Shown one piece after another: positions 1 through 6,319 of a DNA stretch of 7,308 nucleotides (positions are counted from its first letter, which is position 1; each line of letters begins with the position of its first letter). Both the position numbers and the translations under genes were made by a program. The notes beneath the pieces were generated by a model. That model made no database searches, had not been told where the DNA came from, and saw only the letters and a list, made by a program, of their open reading frames with translations. This DNA is from Flavicella sp037132785. GTDB taxonomy: Bacteria > Bacteroidota > Bacteroidia > Flavobacteriales > Flavobacteriaceae. Location: the NCBI RefSeq assembly GCF_037132785.1, contig NZ_JBAHZZ010000188.1:1-7308 (forward strand), in the 5' to 3' direction.

Positions 1-128
1 CTAAAAACTAAAGGAAAATGAACCAAGAAAGAGATCCATAACTAACATAAACAATGAAAATAAGGAAAAAAACATAAATTTTAGATTTAAAAAGTAAAAA
101 TTGAAATCTAAAACTGAAAAGAGCATTA
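1..128. other. AT-rich gene-free DNA with a 10-bp inverted repeat
   Basis: I see no supportable gene here. The stretch is extremely A-rich on the plus strand. It holds a perfect 10-bp inverted repeat, TTTTAGATTT at 79-88 and AAATCTAAAA at 104-113, with a 15-base loop. The loop and right arm include TAAAAATTGAA at 95-105, which is the exact reverse complement of TTCAATTTTTA at 234-244 inside the neighbouring repeat. Low sequence complexity makes chance pairing likely for the AT-only part. Together with the repeat at 129-314, this makes a gene-free stretch of 339 bases at the left edge. Confidence 0.4.
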
Positions 129-314
129 TGCAACGGTCTTAAGTTGTACCATTCTAACATTTAAATGACGCATTAAATTCGTTTCTTTTTCATTTATATT
201 TCACACAAAAACAAAACCGTAGCGGAGCTATGCTTCAATTTTTATTTTATTTTTTGAATAAAAAACACTCCAAATTATTATTACGTCATTTAAAAGTAAA
301 ATGGGTATTAGTTA
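129..314 (+). repeat. Intergenic repeat, left copy (inverted partner at 7068-7179)
   Basis: This is one of two diverged copies of the same non-coding sequence, lying 3' of the minus-strand operon. Reading the plus strand, it starts with TGCAACGGTCTT (129-140), identical to the minus strand at 7179-7168. A 37-base block follows at 210-246 and matches the minus strand at 7155-7119 at 33 of 37 positions. Then 256-271 matches 7110-7095 at 14 of 16, and 288-315 matches 7094-7067 at 23 of 28. Relative to the right copy it has about 57 extra bases between the first two blocks (within 141-209) and 16 extra at 272-287. It contains an 11-bp inverted repeat, 160-170 with 284-294 (TTTAAATGACG and its complement). 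No coding potential is evident. Membership of a dispersed flavobacterial repeat family is an inference. Confidence 0.75.
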
Positions 315-322
315 ATAAACCC
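292..322 (-). terminator. Weak candidate terminator of the aspS-clc operon
   Basis: On the minus strand, beginning 18 bases after the stop of the 76-residue gene, GGG (322-320) can pair with CCC (305-303). TATT can pair with AATA inside, with a two-base bulge and a short loop, and this is followed by T-rich ATTTTACTTTT (302-292). The stem is short and the T-run is interrupted, so this is only a candidate. It overlaps the end of the left intergenic repeat, so the repeat itself may supply the 3' end of the transcript. Confidence 0.25.
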
Positions 323-339
323 TTAAGCATTAAGTTAAA

Positions 340-570
340 TTAAGAGTCTTTTTTCTCTTCAGGATTTTGCATATTTTTAAAGGTGTATCTGGTCAAATCT
401 TTTCCTTTATATCCGTTATATACAAATAGAGGAATTAGAATAAAAGCCATTATTGATACTCCAATACCAATATAAAATTCAGCTTTTTCACCCTTTATAG
501 ATTGAAGGTATAATCCGCTTCCAATAAGTCCAAGTACAATTATCAGTACGATTTTCACAAGTATTTTCAT
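340..570 (-). CDS. Small two-helix membrane protein of unknown function
   Basis: This gene encodes 76 residues that I do not recognise as a named family. Residues about 3-24 form a hydrophobic first helix. Residues 25-31 are a charged connector (KGEKAEF follows the helix), and residues about 32-52 form a second helix. A short polar, lysine-rich tail ends in EEKKDS. By the positive-inside rule the orientation is not obvious, because both the N-terminus and the tail carry lysines. The ATG lies 1 base after the TGA of the ClC gene (TGA-C-ATG), which implies the same mRNA and probably translational coupling. The ordinary amino-acid composition and clean membrane pattern support a real gene. It could be an accessory subunit of the transporter or simply a neighbouring membrane protein; nothing in the sequence decides this. 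Confidence 0.75.
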   Translation of the reverse strand: MKILVKIVLIIVLGLIGSGLYLQSIKGEKAEFYIGIGVSIMAFILIPLFVYNGYKGKDLTRYTFKNMQNPEEKKDS

Positions 571-571
571 G

Positions 572-2362
572 TCAATTAGTTACTTCGATTAGCTTTCTTC
601 GATATGCTGTTAAAAGACGAGACTTAGAGATAAACCCTTTGTAAACTCCATTTTTAACAACAGGTAAATTCCAAGCACCACTATCTTGAAATTTTTTCAT
701 AATTTCTTTCATTGAGTTTTTCTCATAGTCGATTATGCCTTTAGAATTTTGCATTAATTCTTGCACGGTAACTGTTTCGTATAAACTTTGATCAAACATA
801 ACTCCACGGATGTCATCCAATAGTAGGACTCCTAAATATTGATTTTTTTCGTCTACTACAGGGAAGTTATTACGAGAAGATTTTGCAACTGCCTCTTTTA
901 CTACATAACCCAATTTCATTTCTGGATGTAAAGAGATAAAATTGGTTTCAATTACCTTATCTATATCCATCAACATCAGTACATTCATATCCTTGTCATG
1001 CGTCATAAGCTCTCCTTTTTTAGCTAATTCGGCAGCATAAATATTAAAGGGAATATATTTTTTTGTGATTAAGTATGCGATAGCAGAGGTGATCATTAAA
1101 GGGATAAATAGTTCGTGTCCGCCTGTAATTTCTGCAATTAAGAATATTGCAGTTAAAGGAGCGTGTAGTACTCCTGCCATTAAACCTGCCATTCCTACCA
1201 AGGCAAAATTCCCAGTAGATAATTGATGACTTGAAATATTTACTGTGTTAAAAAACAAAGCAAAAACAAAACCAGTAACACTACCCGTAAAAAGTGTTGG
1301 TGCAAATACACCACCAACCCCACCAGCTCCAAAAGTAATAGAAGTTGCGACTACTTTAAAAGCAACCAGTCCTAATAGAAAAATAATAATCCACCAGCTG
1401 TTTTCTGTAACAATTCCAAAATAATTTTGATCAAAAACATCAGATACATTATTGTTTAAAAGGTTATTTATGGTTATAAATCCTTCCCCAAATAATGGAG
1501 GTATGAAGTATACAATAACTCCAAGTCCAACTCCTCCTATTAAAAGGCGTTTATAAGGGTTTGCAAATTTGGCAAAGAAATTACTAATCGAAAAATAGAC
1601 TTTACTAAAATAAACCGATATCAATCCGCAACTAACTCCTAAAAATATATAATAGACAGTGTCTACTAAAGTAAATTTATCTGTCAATTCAAAACGTAAA
1701 AGAGCGTTGTCTCCAAGAAAGAAATAAGAAGTTAAAATTGCTGAAATTGAAGAAAGTAATAATGGAATCAAAGAAACCATAGTTAAATCTAAACTAAAAA
1801 TTTCAATAGCAAATATGATTGCTGCAATAGGAGCTTTAAAAATAGAGGACATGGCTGCTGCTGCTGCTGCTCCAATTAATAATGTACGAGTACTTCTGTT
1901 TAAGTGAAATAGCCTAGCTACGTTAGATCCAATAGCAGCACTGGTCGCTACAGTTGGGCCCTCCAGTCCAACAGAACCACCAAAGCCAACAGTTATAGGA
2001 GCTGTAAGAATTGAACTATACATTTTGTAACGCTCCATAAGTCCTTTCTTTTTGGAAATGGCATGTAAGGTGGATGGTATTCCATGAGAAACCTTCTTTT
2101 TGATTACATATTTAATCATCAATAAAGTAAGTGCCAATCCAATAATAGGGAAGATAAAATAAAAGGCATCGTGGTATTTCTGTACCACACCTGCTTCTAA
2201 AGTTTCTTGAATTAAGTGCGTTAAGTTTTTTAATGTTACCGCAGCTAAACCAGAAAGTAAACCAATAATTATACTTACAATATAAATAAATTGTTGACTT
2301 GTTAGATGTTTGTATTTCCAAATTAGAAATTTGGTAATTATGTTTTTTTTGTGTGGTGACAT
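572..2362 (-). CDS. ClC-family chloride channel/transporter with C-terminal CBS pair
   Basis: This encodes a 596-residue polytopic membrane protein moving chloride or similar anions across the inner membrane. ClC signatures in order are SHGIP at 92-96 (the GSGIP position), GSVGLEGP at 129-136 with the external gating glutamate E134, FKAPIAAIIFAIE at 175-187, GGVFAP at 350-355, and Y442 in NIYAAEL, the likely counterpart of E. coli Y445. Two CBS domains follow the membrane part, at about 465-525 and 531-590; such pairs usually bind adenine nucleotides and regulate gating. His for Ser in SHGIP is, from memory, common in CBS-bearing prokaryotic ClCs. The residue after E187, where E. coli ClC has the internal proton glutamate E203, is Ile188, so Cl-/H+ coupling is uncertain. 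The ATG at 2362 is preceded by A-rich GAAATAAAG. It lies 53 bases downstream of aspS. Confidence 0.93.
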   Translation of the reverse strand: MSPHKKNIITKFLIWKYKHLTSQQFIYIVSIIIGLLSGLAAVTLKNLTHLIQETLEAGVVQKYHDAFYFIFPIIGLALTLLMIKYVIKKKVSHGIPSTLHAISKKKGLMERYKMYSSILTAPITVGFGGSVGLEGPTVATSAAIGSNVARLFHLNRSTRTLLIGAAAAAAMSSIFKAPIAAIIFAIEIFSLDLTMVSLIPLLLSSISAILTSYFFLGDNALLRFELTDKFTLVDTVYYIFLGVSCGLISVYFSKVYFSISNFFAKFANPYKRLLIGGVGLGVIVYFIPPLFGEGFITINNLLNNNVSDVFDQNYFGIVTENSWWIIIFLLGLVAFKVVATSITFGAGGVGGVFAPTLFTGSVTGFVFALFFNTVNISSHQLSTGNFALVGMAGLMAGVLHAPLTAIFLIAEITGGHELFIPLMITSAIAYLITKKYIPFNIYAAELAKKGELMTHDKDMNVLMLMDIDKVIETNFISLHPEMKLGYVVKEAVAKSSRNNFPVVDEKNQYLGVLLLDDIRGVMFDQSLYETVTVQELMQNSKGIIDYEKNSMKEIMKKFQDSGAWNLPVVKNGVYKGFISKSRLLTAYRRKLIEVTN

Positions 2363-2378
2363 ATCTTTATTTCATTCA

Positions 2379-2405
2379 AACATCCCACTTAGAAAGTGGG
2401 ATGTT
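2379..2405 (-). other. Strong hairpin between aspS and the ClC gene
   Basis: AACATCCCACT (2379-2389) and AGTGGGATGTT (2395-2405) form a perfect 11-bp stem. One more T-A pair is possible around a three-base loop. In the operon transcript the hairpin begins 10 bases after the aspS stop and ends 16 bases before the ClC start codon. The sequence after it on the minus strand (TGAATGAAATAAAG) has no continuous T-run, so it is a poor intrinsic terminator. An mRNA processing or stabilising element, or a partial terminator lowering transporter expression relative to aspS, is more likely. Confidence 0.6.
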
Positions 2406-2415
2406 ATTGTTGTGC

Positions 2416-4185
2416 TTATTGGTTGTCTTCTTTTTTTAAAATATTTAGTTTTAGACTTAATTCTGTAAGTTGAGTATCGTCTAATTTTGATGGCGCATCA
2501 ATCATGACATCTCTACCTGAATTGTTTTTAGGGAAGGCAATAAAATCTCTAATAGTTTCCTTTCCTGCTAAGATTGCAACCAATCTATCCAATCCAAAAG
2601 CCAATCCACCATGAGGAGGTGCTCCGAATTCGAATGCGTCCATTAGGAAGCCGAATTGTGCGATAGCTTCCTCTTCAGAGAATCCTAAATGTTTTAACAT
2701 GATTGCCTGTGTTGCTTTGTCATGAATACGAATAGATCCTCCTCCAATTTCATTTCCATTTAATACCAAATCATACGCATTTGCTTTTACTTCTCCAGGA
2801 TTAGAATTTAATAATTCTAATTGTCCCGGTTTAGGAGATGTAAACGGATGATGCATTGCATGGTAATGTCCAGTTTCTTCATCTAATTCCAATAAAGGAA
2901 AATCGATTACCCATAAAGGAGCAAATTCTTCTGGTTTTCTTAGTCCTAAACGCTCTGCCAATTCCATGCGTAAAGCACTCAGTTGAGCTCTTACTTTATT
3001 TATTTTTCCAGAAAGCACACAGATCAAATCTCCAGGCTTAGCTCCTGTTTTCTCTGCCCAAGCAGCCAAATCTTCTTGGTTGTAGAATTTATCTACTGAA
3101 GATTTAAATGTACCATCTTCGTTATATTTTGCATAGATCATTCCAAAAGCACCCACTTGTGGACGTTTAACCCAGGCAACTAATTTGTCAATTTCTTTTC
3201 TTGTATAAGCAGCTCCACCAGGTACAGCAATACCTACTACTAATTCTGCTTCGTCAAATATTTTAAACTCTCTATGTTTAGCAACATCGTTTAATTCGCC
3301 AAACTCCATTCCAAAACGAATATCTGGTTTGTCGTTTCCATAAGTTTTCATGGCATGATCAAAAGTCATTCTAGGGAAATCACCAATTTCTATATTGTTT
3401 ACTTTTTTCAATAAGTGACGTGTCAGTCCTTCAAAAACATGTAAGATATCTTCTTGTTCCACAAAAGCCATTTCACAGTCAATTTGTGTAAATTCAGGTT
3501 GTCTATCAGCACGTAAATCTTCATCTCTAAAACATTTTACAATTTGAAAGTATTTATCCATTCCACCTACCATCAACAATTGCTTAAAGGTTTGTGGAGA
3601 TTGAGGCAAAGCATAAAACTGTCCTTCATTCATTCTTGAAGGAACCACAAAATCTCTTGCTCCTTCAGGAGTAGATTTGATTAAGTATGGGGTTTCTATT
3701 TCAATAAATGCTTGGTTTGATAAAAAGTTACGAACCTCTTGAGTTACTTTAGCTCTAAAAATCAGGTTGTTTTTAATAGGATTTCTACGGATGTCTAAAT
3801 AACGATATTTCATACGTAATTCTTCACCGCCATCTGTTTCATTCTCAATGGTAAATGGAGGTAATTTAGACGCATTTAGTATCGTTAGTTCACTTACTAA
3901 TAATTCGATGTCTCCTGTATAGATTTTATCGTTTTTAGACTGACGCTCAATGATAGCACCTTTTACTTGTATTACAAATTCACGTCCTAAAGATTTTGCT
4001 TTTTCGATGATAGCTTTGTCAGTACGGTCTTCATCAAATATCAATTGGGTAATTCCGTAACGATCACGTAAATCTATCCAGATCATAAACCCTTTGTCAC
4101 GTATTTTTTGTACCCAACCTGATAAGATTACTTCTTCTCCAACATTTGAAATATTTAATTCTCCGTTAGTATGACTTCTATACAT
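2416..4185 (-). CDS. aspS: Aspartyl-tRNA synthetase (class II, bacterial type)
   Basis: This cytoplasmic enzyme charges tRNA-Asp with aspartate using ATP. Its 589 residues match the usual bacterial length (E. coli about 590). An N-terminal OB-fold anticodon-binding domain spans about 1-105 (LSGWVQKIRDKGFMIWIDLRDR at its core). The class II catalytic core begins with motif 1 around 148-180, including STPEGARDF at 171-179. Motif 2 is FRDEDLRADRQPEFTQID at 219-236. A bacterial GAD insertion lies at about 290-410. Motif 3 is GAPPHGGLAFGLDRL at 521-535. Position 31, where Leu or His has been linked to discriminating or tRNA-Asn-accepting enzymes, is Lys, so specificity cannot be read from it. The ATG at 4185 follows A-rich AAATATAAAGAACAG. 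It is the first gene of the minus-strand operon, behind a leader of about 70 bases that contains a hairpin. Confidence 0.98.
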   Translation of the reverse strand: MYRSHTNGELNISNVGEEVILSGWVQKIRDKGFMIWIDLRDRYGITQLIFDEDRTDKAIIEKAKSLGREFVIQVKGAIIERQSKNDKIYTGDIELLVSELTILNASKLPPFTIENETDGGEELRMKYRYLDIRRNPIKNNLIFRAKVTQEVRNFLSNQAFIEIETPYLIKSTPEGARDFVVPSRMNEGQFYALPQSPQTFKQLLMVGGMDKYFQIVKCFRDEDLRADRQPEFTQIDCEMAFVEQEDILHVFEGLTRHLLKKVNNIEIGDFPRMTFDHAMKTYGNDKPDIRFGMEFGELNDVAKHREFKIFDEAELVVGIAVPGGAAYTRKEIDKLVAWVKRPQVGAFGMIYAKYNEDGTFKSSVDKFYNQEDLAAWAEKTGAKPGDLICVLSGKINKVRAQLSALRMELAERLGLRKPEEFAPLWVIDFPLLELDEETGHYHAMHHPFTSPKPGQLELLNSNPGEVKANAYDLVLNGNEIGGGSIRIHDKATQAIMLKHLGFSEEEAIAQFGFLMDAFEFGAPPHGGLAFGLDRLVAILAGKETIRDFIAFPKNNSGRDVMIDAPSKLDDTQLTELSLKLNILKKEDNQ

Positions 4186-4200
4186 CTGTTCTTTATATTT

Positions 4201-4225
4201 AAAAAGACAGGGAAATAACCTGTCT
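4201..4225 (-). terminator. Terminator-like hairpin inside the aspS leader (possible attenuator)
   Basis: Read on the minus strand, AGACAGG (4225-4219), loop TTATTTC, and CCTGTCT (4211-4205) form a perfect 7-bp stem. It runs straight into a T-run at 4205-4201, 15 bases before the aspS ATG. This is the form of an intrinsic terminator, but it lies between the candidate aspS promoter and its start codon, with no gene upstream on this strand to terminate. I found no complementary stretch in the leader that would make an antiterminator, no T-box-like layout and no leader-peptide ATG. The structure is seen; regulation is inferred. Confidence 0.5.
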
Positions 4226-4261
4226 GAATGTGTTTTATAATTGTTGCCTTTTAAAGATGTG

Positions 4262-4269
4262 CAAATTTA
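4262..4269 (-). promoter_or_regulatory. Candidate aspS operon promoter, -7 element TAAATTTG
   Basis: On the minus strand, 4269-4262 reads TAAATTTG, a perfect fit to the Bacteroidetes sigma-A -7 consensus TAnnTTTG. It would start transcription at about 4255, giving a leader of about 70 bases. No convincing TTTG -33 element lies at the usual 17-19 base spacing. A TTTG further upstream is 26 bases away, which is too far. The call rests on the -7 match and its position. Confidence 0.45.
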
Positions 4270-4373
4270 CTGTTTAATTGTGGATTTCTTAAATTCAAAG
4301 TCTATTTTATTCTATTGAAGAATAAACAAATAAAAACTAAAATATTTTCTATTATTGTTTTAGAATAAGATGT

Positions 4374-4414
4374 GAACGGGTTTTAAGATTGCCTGCTTAA
4401 AGCTTAAGCCGTTC
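4374..4414. promoter_or_regulatory. Nested inverted repeats in the divergent spacer (possible operator)
   Basis: GAACGG (4374-4379) and CCGTTC (4409-4414) are perfect inverted arms. Inside them GCTTAA (4395-4400) and TTAAGC (4404-4409) form a tighter palindrome around AGC, and TTTAAG (4382-4387) can alternatively pair with CTTAAA (4396-4401). The element lies just upstream of the acyl-CoA synthetase gene's candidate promoter and outside both expected transcripts. This suits a protein-binding site better than an RNA structure. No particular regulator is recognisable. Apart from this and the features near the two genes, the 300-base spacer 4186-4485 is featureless AT-rich DNA. Confidence 0.3.
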
Positions 4415-4428
4415 CATTAAATTATTTG

Positions 4429-4436
4429 TAGCTTTA
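4429..4436 (+). promoter_or_regulatory. Weak candidate promoter of the acyl-CoA synthetase gene
   Basis: TAGCTTTA at 4429-4436 differs from TAnnTTTG only in the last base and lies 49 bases before the start codon. A competing candidate pairs TTTG (4425-4428) with TAAATTAG (4445-4452) at a slightly short 16-base spacing. Neither has a full two-part match, so only the approximate promoter region is supported. Confidence 0.25.
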
Positions 4437-4485
4437 CATGTTTTTAAATTAGATACTAACTAAGTAAATTAGAAATAAAAAATAC

Positions 4486-6282
4486 ATGAATTATCAACAT
4501 TTAGTAGTCGAGCTAAAACAAAACATTGAACGTTTTGGAACTAAAAAAGCTATTTTTTTTAAAAATAATAAGCTTAATTCATGGGAAGGAATCTCATGGA
4601 AAGTTTTTGGAGAACGAATTGATAAATTGTCGAAGGCTTTAATTAAACAGGGTGTAAAAGAACAAGATAATATTGGAATTTTTGCTGAAAATATGCCTGA
4701 ATGGATTATTTCTGATATTTCAATAATGAGTATTAGGGCGGTAACAGTTCCTATTTATGCTACCAATTCTAGAAAGGAATCGGAATATATTATAAATGAT
4801 GCAGAGATATCAGTGTTATTTGTTGGTGGCCAACAAGAATACGATAAAGCCTTAGGAATTTTAGCTACAAATGAATATTTAAAATTAATAATTGCTTTAA
4901 ATAATGAAATAACAATTCAAGAGTCGGAAAAATCTGTTTATCTATCCGATTTTGAGCAAATAGGATCAGATGAAAAAATAGTTATTGAACTTCAAAAAAG
5001 ACATTACGAATGTGAATTATCTGATTTAGCTAGTATTATTTATACATCTGGTACTACTGGAGAGCCAAAAGGAGTGATGTTAGATCATCTTAATTTTTCA
5101 GCTTCACTAAAATCACATAGTGATGAGTTAAATGCAACAGTAGAGGATTCCTCTTTAAGTTTTTTGCCACTAAGTCATATATACGAACGTAGTTGGGTGT
5201 TTTTCTGTTTGTACAAAGGAATTGAAGTGTATTTCAATCAAAACCCAAAGTTAATTGCGGATGTTTTAAAAGAAGTGAAACCTACATTAATGTGTACAGT
5301 TCCTAGAATTTTTGAAAAAATATTTGCTGCAATTCAAGAGAAAAGAAAAGAAGCTTCACCCGCTAAAATGAAATTAGCAAGTTGGGCTTTAGGTATTGGA
5401 AATACCTATAACAATAAGTACAAGCGATTTGACAAAAAAATACCGTTTCTAATAAAATTAAAATTTAAGATAGCAGACAAATTAGTATTGAGCAAACTTA
5501 GAGAGGTTTTTGGAGGGCGTATTAAATTCATGCCTTGTGGAGGTGCACCATTAGCTGAAGATTTGGTTTCGTTTTTTCATTCTTTTGGCTTAAATATAAA
5601 ATGTGGTTATGGTTTGACAGAAACTACTGCAACAGTTACGTTATTTGGAGACAAGAATTTTGTGTTTAATTCAGCAGGGAAACCGATTTCAGGTGCTCAA
5701 ATTAAAATAGGCAACAATGATGAAATTTTAATAAAAGGACCAGGAGTGATGAAAGGTTATTACAAAAAGCCCGAAGCTACTGCTGCTGTTTTTAAGGAGG
5801 GTTGGTTTTGTACTGGCGATGCTGGTAAAATGGATGCAGAAGGTAATTTGACAATAACAGATAGAATTAAAGATTTAATGAAAACTTCAGGAGGAAAATA
5901 TATCGCTCCACAAAAATTAGAAATGGCATTGGTTAACGATTCTTTTATTGAGCAAATTGCCGTTATTGGAGATCAACAAAAGTATGTTACAGCATTGGCT
6001 GTTCCTAGTTTTGAAAACATTAAAAAGTATGCTATTGAACATAAAATTAATTTTAAAACAATTGAAGAATTAATTAATCATAATCAGATAAAATCGTTGT
6101 TTGAAAAACGATTTGAAGAATTGCAAAAAGAGTTTTCTAAGTATGAGAAAATTAAGAAATTCACTTTGTTACCAAAAGAATTTAGCATTGATTCTGGTGA
6201 AATTACAGCCTCACTAAAACTAAAACGAAAGGTGATTCATAAAAAATACAAAGAGCTTATTGAAAAAATGTATGCCGAATAA
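4486..6282 (+). CDS. Long-chain acyl-CoA synthetase (AMP-binding enzyme, FadD/FACS-like)
   Basis: This 598-residue enzyme probably activates long-chain fatty acids to acyl-CoA through an acyl-AMP intermediate, feeding lipid synthesis or beta-oxidation at the cytoplasmic side of the membrane. Adenylate-forming motifs in order are the ATP-binding loop IIYTSGTTGEPKGV (184-197), PLSHIYER (228-235), the acyl-binding region TVPRIFEKIF (271-280), YGLTETTATV (375-384), TGDAG (443-447), and DRIKDLMKTSGGKYIAP (459-475). The C-terminal TASLKLKR (574-581) suggests K578 as the catalytic lysine. Layout and length fit the bacterial FACS group rather than acetyl-CoA synthetases. No signal peptide or carrier domain is visible. 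The ATG follows an A-rich leader without a strong ribosome site. It is divergent from aspS and 37 bases upstream of rsmI. Chain-length preference cannot be read. Confidence 0.93.
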   Translation: MNYQHLVVELKQNIERFGTKKAIFFKNNKLNSWEGISWKVFGERIDKLSKALIKQGVKEQDNIGIFAENMPEWIISDISIMSIRAVTVPIYATNSRKESEYIINDAEISVLFVGGQQEYDKALGILATNEYLKLIIALNNEITIQESEKSVYLSDFEQIGSDEKIVIELQKRHYECELSDLASIIYTSGTTGEPKGVMLDHLNFSASLKSHSDELNATVEDSSLSFLPLSHIYERSWVFFCLYKGIEVYFNQNPKLIADVLKEVKPTLMCTVPRIFEKIFAAIQEKRKEASPAKMKLASWALGIGNTYNNKYKRFDKKIPFLIKLKFKIADKLVLSKLREVFGGRIKFMPCGGAPLAEDLVSFFHSFGLNIKCGYGLTETTATVTLFGDKNFVFNSAGKPISGAQIKIGNNDEILIKGPGVMKGYYKKPEATAAVFKEGWFCTGDAGKMDAEGNLTITDRIKDLMKTSGGKYIAPQKLEMALVNDSFIEQIAVIGDQQKYVTALAVPSFENIKKYAIEHKINFKTIEELINHNQIKSLFEKRFEELQKEFSKYEKIKKFTLLPKEFSIDSGEITASLKLKRKVIHKKYKELIEKMYAE

Positions 6283-6294
6283 AATGCGCTTTTG

Positions 6295-6302
6295 TAACTT
6301 TG
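6295..6302 (+). promoter_or_regulatory. Candidate rsmI promoter, -7 element TAACTTTG
   Basis: TAACTTTG in the 37-base gap between the acyl-CoA synthetase gene and rsmI matches the Bacteroidetes -7 consensus TAnnTTTG exactly. Transcription would start near 6308, leaving a leader of about 12 bases before the TTG start. No clear -33 TTTG is present at the expected spacing. The gene may also be read through from the upstream enzyme gene, since no terminator is visible between them. Confidence 0.4.
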
Positions 6303-6319
6303 TATAAAAATTAAAGATA

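Noticed and set aside
1..75. A 24-codon minus-strand frame (MFFSLFSLFMLVMDLF...) ending at TAG in bases 1-3.
   Set aside because: It is short, made almost only of Phe, Leu, Ser and Met as expected from T-rich DNA, and has no ribosome site or known match. It could be a hydrophobic small peptide, but nothing supports it.
2856..3041. A 61-codon plus-strand open frame inside aspS, and a 69-codon minus-strand frame at 2112-2321 inside the ClC gene.
   Set aside because: Both overlap well-conserved genes in another frame and lack start signals.
4186..4485. tRNA gene, T-box or known riboswitch in the divergent spacer.
   Set aside because: I found no cloverleaf, no T-box consensus and no recognised riboswitch core, only the short hairpins already listed.
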